Shown: one piece after another, positions 47,061 through 59,400 of the stretch
Position numbering within the stretch: position 1 is the stretch's first letter
Layout: the number at the start of each line of letters is the position of its first letter
From: Nepenthes gracilis
Lineage: Eukaryota; Streptophyta; Magnoliopsida; Caryophyllales; Nepenthaceae
Direction: 5' to 3'
Assembly: GCA_033239525.1 (NCBI GenBank)
Contig: BSYO01000004.1
Span: forward strand, 6,735,701-6,799,700
DNA length: 64,000 bases
Position numbers and translations under genes: made by a program
Notes under the pieces: model-generated
Databases searched by the model: none
The model's input: only the letters and a program-made list of their open reading frames with translations
Told to the model about the DNA's origin: nothing

Positions 47061-50000
47061 CTAATAATCTTTTATCAAAAGAACTACTTAAATGCCATGC
47101 GTTACAAATCCGATACAAAAAATGTTTATACTTATAACGTAAATTTAATTCATAATTAGCTTAGATTGGGTAACATTTTGATGATTTGTAAAGATTAAAA
47201 ATTAGTTGAATAATTTTGACAATCACTTTGAAGTATGAAGTAACTTATAAGGCAATTATCATTTTCAAACCAAATTTTAAAAAGAGGTAAGGTAACAGGA
47301 GGGGGTTTGACGGAGTGGATTGCCGTACTGGTTGGGTGTATGTACGGCAATGCTTACTACTCGTTGCGTTAATAGTCGAGGACAATATTACATAAATAAC
47401 TCCCGCTATACGTATGATTTGGAGAATAATTAGAATATTTTATATTTATTATATATAATATTATTATATTAAAAAAATATCTAATTAGGAGTATGTATAA
47501 GAGACATTTACTAGTCGGTGCATTAATAGTGGAGGACTGTATTATGTGAATAGCTCTTATTTTGTTTTTGATTTAAAAAAAGATTAAAATACTTTATAAT
47601 TATTATATATGATTTTTGATACATTTTAAAATTTAAATTTTAGACGGACTTAGATTTTTACCTCAAATCTCATTATTTAGTTGACTTGAATCACGTGGAT
47701 TTAATCAATACATTTAAAAATCTAAAATTCGCGCACCATAAATAAAAATATGGGTGTCGGATCACCTACGGAGACTATTTTTTGATAGGTTCTCTGACAT
47801 TTAAATCAAAAAAATCTTTCTCCATATTAAAGAAAGTTGTAATGAAAAAGTATTTATTTGTTTGTTTCATTTTGTATATCTTTTGTTCTTGTGTATGATT
47901 GGGAGAGAGTGAGTTTGCCTCCCTTTTGTATCTGATAACCTTCTTTAATAACGTTGGGATCATTTTGATAATGGTCATCTATTTTTATCTATTTTTGTAA
48001 CCATCTTAGATAAGAAAAAATAGTTTTGGGACTACCATATTGGATAATGGCTATCGATTACAGTTAGTTTTTCTTTACGGAAGCGGAAACGTGAATCAAA
48101 TTTAACCGTGACTTATGGGTTTGAGCACGAATCTAGCCCATTACATTTAGTTTTTTTTTTTTCATGAAAGTGGAAGCGTGAACTAAATTTAACTTTGGCT
48201 TGTGGGCCTGGGCACGAGTCTAGCCTACTATAGTTAGTTTTTCTTTACGAAAGTGAAAATGTGAACCAAATTTAATCGTGGCTCATGGTCCTGGGTAAGA
48301 GTCTAACCCATTTTACACCATGTACAGGGTTACTTTTTCGCTAGGCATTCTTCTCATTAGGTTTCTCCATTTGGGTTAGTCCAATTTTGACCATGTTCAT
48401 CAACTTCATTTTATATTATAAAGAAATGGGCTAGATCAAAAACTTACATTTTATATTTTAACTTCGAAGTGGTCAAATTTTTATTCATTTCATGATCAAT
48501 TACTCGAATTGAAAAGTCAAAATCTGTGATCTATTACTTAATTTATATTTTTATTTTTGTCTTAATATATATTTTCCTTTATTTTTTTCCCATTCCGTCC
48601 ACGATGTCCGTTTTCAATTCCATTATGATTGAATCAAACACTAAAATTCGGAAATTTCGAGGTATTAATTCCTATCATTTGTCCGTAAATTTTCCTATTA
48701 ATTCAAAATGACACACCTCTGACAATAATTATAGAGGCTAATGGTAGGAGAGAAAACCCATTTTTATAATTTGTTGTAAAATTTTTTGATTCTGAATTTT
48801 TCAGCAATAATTGATAATTAAATTGCTAACATATAGATTTATTTGATTTGTAATATTAAACTTACTAATTTAAAAATTTTTATTTAAACTATATATTATA
48901 TAAGAAAACCAAAGTGATAATAAATAATATTAACATAATAATAAATTTTCAAATATTTTTTAAAATAATATAATAGTTGTAGCAAATTAAATAATAAATA
49001 AACATAAAATAATATTATAAGTAAAAAAAATTAATCATCCATGAAAAATTAGTCCAATATTAAAAATAAATATTGTCCCCCATATTCCAATTTTTCAATA
49101 TAGAATGCTATTAATCAAGAAAATTATATTAAAATATATAAATATAGTATTTAAAAATAAATATTACTTTATATAATTAATTCAAGATTTTTTGTTGGGA
49201 TCCAGTCAAAACCATACAATTGGTGCTATAGAACAAATCCACACCCACCCATCAAACATTATCTACTAAACAATTATGTGACATAATGTTGCACAATAAA
49301 TTTTAATGTAAAAAATCTTATTATTAGAATAATCTGAATTGGACATAGGGTATTTTCTATTTTTATATGAACTTCTTTATCAAGAACCTCCATTTCTCTT
49401 ACCCGTTGTCCTCCTTACTTGGCCTTTCCTCGAAGGGTTGTTGGATAATCACGATTAATTTCTTTTTTAAATCCTAAATAACTAATAATTAAGATTCACC
49501 AACAACGCAATTTCTTTGTTACGAAATTAACCGTGAATAGGGGGTGGTGATTTAGTAACATTGGGTGGCAAAGTAGTTAGATACCAACTAATCGCATAAT
49601 ATGTCCAATTTAAAAAAATATGATATAAATTTTAAATAAATTTACTATAAAAATAATATGAGTTATAAAAATAGCCATATTCAAAATCTCTTAATTATAA
49701 TCTAAGTGAATAATTGATTGAATATAATCACAATACAACAAACAATTCATAAAAAAAAAAATACGCTGAGAAAAATGAACAATCAAATAGTTATATATTC
49801 AAAAAAATAATATTAGAATAATATACTTAATCCTAGTGAAAAACAAAACACTAATTACGCCACAATCAGATGTTGAATTTCTTTCTCTTTTTTTCTTTTT
49901 TTGTCCTTTGTCTATATGTGGCGCTCATTGTATTACAAAATCATTTCTGGTATTCTAAAATTGCAACTGATGTGATTTTATATCAATGTCAGCATATGAG

Positions 50001-53000
50001 TATGCCTCAGGCACAGACTCTTTGGATAATCGGCGTACAAGTGCATATCAGCGTAATCTTTTTAGATAAGTAATGCACGTGTGTCTCTTAATTGTGCATC
50101 AGAAGCTACTCCTTTAAATTAATGGCATATGTCCTCTATTTAGGTTTTCATCATGAGCCAATTGGCTCAGCTTTAATTGACTATTGGCCGACCTCGTACG
50201 AATATTATGTAATACTTTACCATTTTTTATTGTACAAATAACCCTCATTTGACATTTGTACAAATATTGTGTAACCCTTACTTGAATTTTTACCTAAGCA
50301 TTTTGTTCATTTATTTATTATAGTGCCCACAAGGAAATGACATCAAACACAATATTTTCTACATAACTAAAGTTTCTATAATACTATAGAAATTTACTTA
50401 AAATGTGATTAATTTTAACAATAAATTAGAACTTATAACATTTTAGGTTGGAACTCTTAAAAGGAATAAAAAATATAACCATAAATGGAAAGGTGATTAA
50501 CAAACATAGTAAACATATGCATGATCAATATATCTTTAGTTATGGTAAACAGTTGGATCTGAAGTAAATGTGCATGCATGCATATATGTATATATATGTG
50601 TGTGTTATATATTGGTTTGGTTAGATTTAAGTTTTTCAACCACAATCAAAACAAAAATATGATTTAACAAAAAATCAAACCTAAATTAATTGAGGAATAA
50701 GTTTCAATTTCTTTACAACTCTATTCTTGATTTGTAATATACAAGATTTGACTTGAACGATTTAACAATGTAGTTTAAAATCTTTCAGATTAAATCAAAA
50801 TTCTCAAGATAGACATGTATGCGCACACGCACATATACATATCATAAACACTTAATATTTTTTGCAAGTAATATCATGAAGAATTAGCCAAAGCCTAACA
50901 ATCCTATCTTGTTAATTCCCAGTTAAGACAGTATTGTACGGCTTATAATAAAACTAAATATTAATGTAGGATGAAGTCATATACATATTTGACTCTTCTT
51001 ATATCCTACAAACGGGGGAGTTGGGTAAACCCAATAATCACTTTTTAATTAGAGTAAGACAGATGTGTTGGGCTTACATAATATGACTTTGTTTAACCTC
51101 AAACGGAAGGGGAACGAACTCATAATTCAGGGTAAAACATCATTCTTCTGCATCTGCATGGATCTCAAGCGATTTGTTCTTCAATTAGACCCTTCCCATG
51201 CAGGCTGTCGTGCATATTCAATCATGCGATCATGTCAAGTTAACATTCCATGTTGGTTTAAAAAATACTCCTGAAAAATGACATTTTCTCCATGACTACA
51301 TTGCTCTCTGCATGTAAATCCCCGGATCAACTTGTAATCAAGGGGTTAGTCAGGAATCAAGAACCAAAGCCCATTGAATTCTCCATGTTATATACCCACC
51401 ATTTAATTAATTTGGGAGCCTTATATAGTAGATGGATTCTACAAAGGTAATTCAAAGCAATTTTCTGACGTAAAAAAGAAAGAAAAACAAAAAGGCTAAG
51501 CATACTAAACCCACTGGATGAACCAACATGAGGTGGCCTTGTCCAATTATCCATGGGGAACAGGAAGATTATAAATCCGTACTTTTTAGAAATGTTTCCC
51601 AAAAAGAAAATCCATATAAGTTTGAATCTTTTTTGAATTTAGAGATTTAGAAAAGGATACAATATTATTAAATTTTGGGTCACTCTTTATAAGTTTTACA
51701 CTAATTATAAACATTGTTTATTTGTTTTGGTGCTAGTTAGCGGATATTTTGTTCTTGATTCACTTAGGTTTCGTTTGTCATTTGCTTTTGCTCAAATGAA
51801 ACTGTTGCAAGACAATTCTACGAGATATGCACTGGACAGATGCTGGAACAACAGTTTCAAAAACGATTCTAGTAGTTGGTCTGAGTGAGCCACATAATGG
51901 ACGTTTAAACGACGTGCGTTAGTATAAATACATGTGTTTTGATTTTTACGGTATCCGAATCATTTTAAACATAAAAGGAAGTGCTGATTTAGAGACAAAA
52001 CGAAAATTAGAAAAATTTGAGCATTTGATTAATGTTAAATTTGTGTACCATTATTCACCAATTTTAAACATGTTCTAACTTGTATTGTATAAATGTATCA
52101 TTATTATTATTCGTCTCGATCATCTTCATTTGTTCAATTGTTAGGATTTATAATTTTGTACTATTTATAACCAATGTGTATTTAAAATTAGTGGTAACAA
52201 GTTCATACACGTGGTTGTTATAAACGAGTTAACCTCGTAGATGTTATTTTTAACTAAATCTCAAATTATAATTGATATACTTTTGGACATAAGATTTTAG
52301 GATTTTCCGCCTATTTGAATAGAAATTCTATATGAAAATCGTCTATAATTTATGTGCTAAATTCCATATTTTTATTATTTCTCATAGTTTGATTGATAAG
52401 AAAAAGCGACTAATGACATTTATCGTACTAAATCCCAACAGATATTTGTGATTGTCAAGTAGTTTAATGGCAAACTAAGGATCCAACATGGTAGAGGCAC
52501 GCATCTTGCGCACTAATATATTTGAAACGGAGAACACTGACTTGGCGGGTAATTGTGAGAGAATTTCCAAGATGATTTCATGAGGCATATGCGTGCTAAA
52601 TACTTCTTTTAGGGCGCCATGATATGATCAAGCTTCAAAGGGCTGTTTCTTCAGGATGGAGCTGAGGACAACAAGAAGAAAACGGTGGCGTTTAGGCTGG
52701 TTGATGGGCTTGCATAATCAATCTCACACAACGTCATATAACTAATACATATATATATATATATATACATATAGCTAATCCTAATTGACCAATTGTCAAC
52801 CGGCCAAGTGCATCTGGCCGTTCACAAAGCTTGGACCAAAACACAAGTAATAAGCCCCAAGAAAAGAAAAAGGTAATGATGTGATTTATTATATACACTA
52901 CATAGAGCATACAATGAATTAAAGTTGGCAAATTACATTACTCCATCACTCTTGGTCAAATGTTCCCAAATAGCCAGCTAAATGATGAAGGCATGCGAGA

Positions 53001-54390
53001 GAACAAAATTAGAAAATCAATATATGCTATAAAATTTTTTAATCCATAAATTAAAAAACAAAAAGAGTTAATTTAATAGATAATAAGTCATTAGAAAAGA
53101 GTTTCCACACTACTTTATCAAACAAAAAAGGATCCAAATTTAGGGTTGACATATGCTATGAATGATATATGCTCCATAACTTCAGTCAATGAAAGATCAT
53201 ACTCATTAAATCAACGTCATACATTTTTAAAGATAATATCAATTAACACACGAGCAGATAGGAAGCTCATTAGCCGGGACCTGGCCAAGTCGGGCGTGTT
53301 GTGACCCATTATATCTTGACGAGCCATTATTCGGTCCATAATCGAGTAAAAGTATTATATCTGATAAAATGGAGAATGTGCAGAAAGAGATCACTCCAGC
53401 TGGACCTTTGATAGAGATGGAGCTATATGTGAGCCCAGATGAATTACTTATAAGGTTGATGGGGCTATGTATGGGCTTCCCTCCAATAAATTAAGGGCAG
53501 GCTGGCCCCTTCGTTTGGACCCAGATAGAGATAATATGTGAGCCGGCCTAGCCACTTCAACCAGCCCCTCTGGCCACAAAATTTGAGATAATTTTAGATA
53601 CTGATTAATGGTTTAACCATATAATACTTTGGGCTTTATATTAAATATTAAATTTATGTCCACTTCTTTCTGTATATCTCAAAATACGTTTGATATAAAA
53701 TGTGTGATTAGTAAGGTGTAACAATTTGTTGGCAACAATAAAAATGTAAAATCTAAATTAAAACTAAGATATTATTTTCGTTAGCATTGAATTGGATAGT
53801 TTTGATTCTTCCAAGAATTAATTTTTATAATAATTAATTGACAAATTATACAAATATTGAATGACCCTAGCATTCATATAAATAATTATAACATATAAGT
53901 ATATAAGTAATTACAACATATATCATAGATATAAATATAATAAAATTATAACCGAATAAAAAAATAGTCATACATTAAACCAAATGGGATTTACTAAAGG
54001 GGGATTTGGAGGGTACATCTCCCAAAAGAGATTTCCCCCATCTATCGTTTGTCATCGAATAAAAATTTAATTGTGAATATTTTAAAATATACAAATAATA
54101 TATATATTATGTTTTTAAATTTTTATTAAAATAATATTAACAGCCATCAATATTTAACAATTAATAAAAATCAAAAAATTAATGCATTTAGATTATTTTT
54201 TTCATGAATTTTAAATTTTACCCTGATAAGTAGCCCATAGTGGGTTGGCCTAATAAGAGTAACAGCCCAAATTCATAAATGCTCATATGCGCGCTTAGAC
54301 AGTCAACGCCAAGTATTGACCAGATGAGAGGCCAAATTGGGCGGCCAATAAGTTCCTCGTAAGATTGTTAATATTTCTATTGACGAAAAG
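47061..54390. other. Intergenic, AT-rich, no supported gene
   Basis: A long stretch with no recognisable exon. It contains the three-unit repeat at 48062-48313, a (TA)n run at about 52749-52767, and scattered short ORFs without motifs. A more balanced block at 52430-52720 and another at 53240-53580 might be transposon fragments, but no ends are readable. Confidence 0.45.
48062..48313. repeat. Three-unit tandem repeat (83-87 bp)
   Basis: Units start near 48062, 48145 and 48232. Each reads roughly 'agttagtttttcttta', then 'gaa.cg.gaa.cgtga', 'aaatttaa', 'gg.cc.gg.cacgag' and 'tctagccca', with about 15-20 percent differences by eye. There is no open frame across units and no terminal inverted repeats, so this is a small minisatellite-like array. 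Confidence 0.8.
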
Positions 54391-55250
54391 TGTTATAGTA
54401 GGCCAGCTCAAAAAAGGCAAGCCTTTCATGGGCTAGGCCCAATTGGGCCCACACCTCCGTAAACGACAAGTAACGGTTCTCTTCTCTGATTTTACGCTTT
54501 TTTAGAAGACAATCTGTACTGTAACAGGTACTAATAGATTCAATGCACGTCCTATAAGGAAAGTGTCAGATTCTCTCTTTCAACCCACTATAATTTCTAA
54601 CGATAACATGATACAAAAGGAAGGCGAGTAATCCTGAAAGCTATCACCAGCCAGAAAAGGAAGCAATCCCAACAAATTGCTGAAATCAAGCCTTCCTACC
54701 AAGGAAGGTCGCCGGGCAAAATGCAGGGATCACGTCTTCCTACACAAGGAAGGTCGCCCAACACTTCATCTATAAAAACCCGTGGAGTCTCCACTGTAGG
54801 ATATACTCACTTCTAAGCCTATAAACGCTCACTGCTGTAATCATACACTTATTATACAGACTTTAGAGGCACTTTTCTTTTCTAAGGCTTTTATAGTGCT
54901 CAGACAATTCTTCAAACTCTCACGCTTACAGAACTCATACTCATTTTCTCTCTCTTTACGTTCCTTGCGAATACAAGGTAGAGAGACTGTGCTCCCCACG
55001 AGCCACTAGAACGCCTCTCACCATTGAAACCAAACACTCATCTCGAACACTCATTGTCTTTTCTCTTTATTCTCATTTCCATTTTTCTTCTTAAAAGTCG
55101 AATGCTGATTACTAATTTGAGTATCAGAGTACTTTTGGTGGGATTATATTCCGCTGATATTTGGCCTCTTATTTGTTGTAGTGGTGTGTAGGGTTCAAAC
55201 TCAGTGAATAGAGTCGGATACAAATAATTAAGTCAACTCGAATTTGTTTA
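54391..55250 (+). mobile_element. Probable Gypsy-type LTR fragment
   Basis: It has an LTR-like layout: a TATA box (tctataaaaacc, 54769-54780) and, downstream, 'tttgagtatcagagtac' followed by 'ttttggtgggattat' at 55115-55155, close to the U5 signature of plant Tat/Athila-like elements. A duplicated palindrome precedes the TATA box at 54690-54713 and 54733-54759. The edges are approximate because no target duplication was found. The reverse-strand ORF at 55038-55223 is not a gene. Confidence 0.5.
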
Positions 55251-55964
55251 AAATTTGGATCTAAAAAAATATCATACCCATTAATTTTCTTCTTTATTTA
55301 ACAAAAATAAATATATCTATTACAACTTTTTACGAATATAAGCCATGCGAGTGCCCTTAGAGAGGATACTAATACTAATATCTAAACTAGAGTAATTGGT
55401 CGTCGTGTTCGCCCAACAACAGCTATGCATGTTCAATCTGTTTTTCACAAAAATGAAAAGGAAATTTTTATAATTAATATAATCTATCCACTAAAATAAC
55501 GTAAACATTAAAAAAAAAAAATTAGACGACACAAATATCAATAGTTTTCTATTATGATAGTGTGATATTTAGAGAGTTTGATGATTTGATACATAGAAAC
55601 TCTAGAATGAATTAAATTATACTATATTAAATCAACTATACAACAAGTGTATCTATGGGGTATTCAAATTACTCTATACAAAAGACAAATAATATAATTA
55701 AAGAAATAAAGATGTACTCAAAAATAAATAATCGTAATAGTTTATTAATTCTATAATATTTACTTTCAGGCTTAAATATCATTTCAAACTTAAACAAACC
55801 CCTCTAGTCTTAGGGGAGCTCCATTTTTTTAAAAGATAAATAGCTTATTTTTTATATTTTAATTGTCTATTTTTAAATAAATAATTTTAATTGAATTAAT
55901 TTTAAAAATTTTAAATATTAATTAAAATTAATTATTTTTAAAATAATTATTTATTAATAGATAT
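55251..55964. other. AT-rich spacer
   Basis: About 700 bp of AT-rich text between two LTR-like fragments. A few A-tracts (for example near 55509) are present; no exon, RNA gene or repeat boundary is visible. Confidence 0.45.
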
Positions 55965-56560
55965 TGTTACTGATGACCAAAGAGGAAGATTTTACTCAAT
56001 GATTTGGCCAATAAAGTATGGAGGCACAGTCAACCCATGCGGCCCAAATTGATAGACATGCCCGATGGCTTTATTTGAATAGTTAGCTCCTTAAATAAAG
56101 ACGGAACCAATATCAGTGGTTGTGATAATTTTCTTATCTTATCTTGAATTAACGATCTTGAGTGCCGGTTAGAATTGCTAGATGAGCAAAAACCTTATCT
56201 ACATGGCGGTTTTCTGGATGGTTGATAAGAAATGTCAACTACCCCTAACGTCTATAAAAACTATCCATTTTCAACAAGAAAGGGGTTGACAATTAGACAA
56301 TGCTACAGGCAATTTAAATACGCTTAGAGTATACACACACACACACTCTCTAAGACGTTTTCAAATAAGTGTAAAATCTCAAATAAGAAATATTTTTACT
56401 AATATTAAAACTTGCGTCTTTTCTTTTTCTTTCTTTTTTTTTTCTCCGATTTAAATATCAGAGGATATATCGACGAATAAGTCTTGCTAAACCTTTTGAC
56501 CGTATTTTATATTGCACAATATTCAAATTAAGAATATTCGGAGATCAGAACAGTTTTAGA
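55965..56560 (+). mobile_element. Possible Gypsy-type LTR fragment
   Basis: It begins TGTTACTGATGACC and carries a promoter-like gtctataaaaact at 56252, a short (CA)n run at 56333-56345, and 'tttaaatatcagaggatat' at 56448, again resembling the Gypsy U5 pattern. The right end and target duplication could not be fixed. No coding content. Confidence 0.4.
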
Positions 56561-56952
56561 CCCAACGGATAAATATTAACTCATTAGTTTGTATTATAAT
56601 TTAGATTTTATAATATATTAATTATAATTATTTATTTAAAAATATAATTAAGAATAGAGTCGGTAGAATGTCTCTCAATATGGCCCTAAAAAAATTGATT
56701 AGATTAGGTTAAAGGTCAAAGTAAACCCATCAAACAGTGATAGGACGCTTTTCGCATATTTCCATGTCAAAGTTGCGATGCAATTTCATAGTTTGATTTG
56801 CATGCATTAATGAATGGAATTAAAACGCAATTAATGTGGTTTGGTGAAGCAACAGCGCAGGAGACGTTGATGTTTCATTCTTCGCTGTTTATCCGAGGAA
56901 CCCATAAAACCTCTCAAACCTCCCTTTCCTCTTTCCCCTATATTACCAACTC

Positions 56953-56990
<38 letters not shown>

Positions 56991-57054
56991 GTCAATTTTC
57001 AAGTATACATATCGTCTTTGCCAATGCGTTGAGTTTGCTCAATTTTTCGCTGAG
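56561..57054 (+). promoter_or_regulatory. CLE gene upstream region and 5' UTR
   Basis: The last 150 bases contain a (CT)n microsatellite at 56957-56988, typical of plant 5' leaders, and lead directly to the CLE start codon. The open frame 56798-57058 is a translation of this leader and overlaps the CLE start in another frame; it has no domain. No certain TATA box was found. Confidence 0.5.
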
Positions 57055-57267
57055 ATGAGATTAGAGTTGCTGATTTTTGTGCTTTTGGTTATGGCGGATA
57101 TCGGGTCTGTTTCAGTAGCAAGACATATCTCTCTCACTTCATTCTATTTCAATGGTGACCACTGGAAGAACGAGTATCTGTTGAGTAACAGATCCGGCAA
57201 AAACAGCACCGTTTCCGACTACGAACGCGTCGTTCCGACGGGACCAAATCCCCTGCATAACAAGTAG
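57055..57267 (+). CDS. CLE-family signalling peptide precursor
   Basis: A 70-residue secreted prepropeptide in a single exon. Residues 1-22 form a hydrophobic signal peptide (MRLELLIFVLLV, then A-R near 22-23). A variable, basic and Asn/Ser-containing middle follows. Near the C-terminus is the CLE motif RVVPTGPNPLHN at 58-69, with one extra Lys before the stop. The motif has the prolines, glycine and His-Asn end conserved in A-type CLE peptides such as the CLE8-CLE13 group. In the family the 12-13 residue peptide is cut out, often hydroxylated or arabinosylated on proline, and sensed by CLV1/BAM-type receptor kinases to control meristem or vascular cell fate. I cannot say which CLE orthologue it is. 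Length, start ATG, leader and signal peptide all agree, so a working gene is likely. Confidence 0.93.
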   Translation: MRLELLIFVLLVMADIGSVSVARHISLTSFYFNGDHWKNEYLLSNRSGKNSTVSDYERVVPTGPNPLHNK

Positions 57268-58528
57268 CTTGCTTAGAGGGAAGATTAGCGAGCTTTGATG
57301 TTATAGGCAGCAACACAGAAAATCAAGAGAACCTCTTCTCTTTCCTTTTCTTTTCGTTGACATTGTTGAATATTGTAATAGTAGTTGCCCTAGGACGTAG
57401 TAGTTCAACGGTTATTTTTGTTGAAAAGATTAGCTGCAAAGTAGTCCAAGTATTTTACATCAATTTATAGTATCACTAGTTATTAGAAAAATATATTCAT
57501 TTATGAAATATATGATATTTCTCTCATTTTGGTCATCAGATTTTTTATAATATTTTTATAAATATTTTTTGATATTTAAATTTTAATTGTTAAATTTTTT
57601 TAATTCAACGATTAAAATTAGAGAAGCAGGTCCATGATCCATAAATCATGAAATGTATGATTGATTTAATCTGATATTAGAATGCATAATAATTATATAT
57701 CTTTTATTGCTCTACTCGTTTCACATTAAGTATCTCCATTGACTTTTAGGGTCAAATATAACTAGCTTTAATTATTTGTTCTTAAAAAATGATTAATTAA
57801 AATTTTAAAATTTATATTTATAACAAATACTTTCAAAAGTTTCAAGATATGATTTTCAAATGTTTTAATTTGATGGTTTTTTTTTTTAAATGAATGATTA
57901 AAGTTAGTCTTATTCGACATTAAAAAACAAAATAAAACACTTTATATGAAATGGGTGGATTAATTAACCAGTAATTTCTATATATTTTTATATTTATTTT
58001 TATGGGAGAAGCAGCATTAAATTTGCGATGGTATACATGAACAGTCTTCGGTAGACCATTTCGGGGACAGAGGATTTAATACCACTTTTAATACTTATTT
58101 TTCTGTTTGGCCATGTACTTTTGGTGCCTATTTGATATCAATATTTTAAAATTTATTCTTATAATATAAAATATTAAATTTAAGATAATATATTAAAGTG
58201 TTATTAATTTTTAGTATTAATTACTTTTAAAATTATCTCAATCATTTTATTAACAAAATAATTAAATATTTAAAAAACTATAAAAAATACTATATAAAAA
58301 TAACCATAAAAATTGGTTGGTTATACTGTTGGATTTGCATTTATTTATCAGTTTATATAGATATATAAAACAAATGCACACATATAAAGACTTCTCCCTT
58401 TTTCTTTGCAATAGCAATCCTAATTCGTGTAATACATTCTTTCAAGTTAATTTTTTATTAGCTAAAAGCGTAAATCTAACATATTAACTTTATAATATGA
58501 CAAAATAACAATGGGTACATTAGGAAGC
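57268..58528. other. CLE 3' flank and intergenic sequence
   Basis: Contains the presumed CLE 3' UTR and then AT-rich sequence up to the solo LTR. Nothing else was recognised. Confidence 0.5.
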
Positions 58529-59400
58529 TGATGCATCCCTAGATTTGGATTCTTATGTGGATTAGGGAGCCTTTAGATTCCTTGCCTGAGATAGATCACG
58601 AACGGGTCCGATCTCCGCGTCTCTCAACCTGAGCCATGCGTACTACAAAGTATAAATAAGAGGTCAGAGGATGGCAAAATATTCTCTAACCGTAAACACT
58701 CCAACGCTTAAATTAAAAATCTTTCCCAATGGACGAAAAGATGTAAGCGTGGAAGTAAACGTCATGGGAAATATTTGAATGTAAGAATGCAAGGAATGTG
58801 TGCGGTGTTTGGAGGATTCTTTTTCTCCCCTTCTCTCACTGTAAAGAGTAGCTCACTAGAGTCACCGAATTAAGGCAATGGTTGGAGAAAGGAGAGCTGG
58901 TTCTTCCTCCTCCTTTGTTTGTGCTATGGGTGCTAGGATCTCTCTTTGGTCTTAAGTCACCGTTTTTTTCTTTCTAAGATGGGACACGGGAATTCATTAC
59001 TCTGCTGTGGGAGAAGGTACTTGTAGGTTTTATGGAGGAAGCCTTTGGGCGTGAGAACCTTCAACAGGTAGCTTGCCGGGATTTATCGGCCGCTGAACGT
59101 TAGCAGTGGTTAGTGGTATCAATTGTCACCTTGTGGTGACGCGAAGACCTCGTCAGATGTGGCCAGTGTAGGCCCGTTTGACTTTACTTGAATTGGTTGA
59201 GTGGCTGATGGGACGGCGTGTACATCTACCTCTGTAGGGGTGCGGGCAAAAATGATTTGTTGTGTGTCAAGGGTGATAGTAGGCATTGCTTTTGAATTTC
59301 TTAGGATGCCGTTGCGAGGCTGGGCTCCTCTACGGATTAGGCACGTCTTCCCCCAATTGGGTTTCATTGGTTCCATCCCAAATTTATGTTGGATCCATAA
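58529..59400 (+). mobile_element. Solo LTR, family A copy 2 (target duplication gaagc)
   Basis: 872 bp from TGATGCATCCC to GGATCCATAA, with a perfect gaagc on both sides (58524-58528 and 59401-59405). The end aligns base by base with GGACCCAACA of copy 1, so the terminal CA has mutated to AA. A TATA-like gtataaataag lies at about 58650. It aligns along its length with 43010-43924. The mixed-sequence target duplication makes this the best supported insertion of the window. The overlapping ORFs at 59119-59434 on both strands are not genes. Confidence 0.9.
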
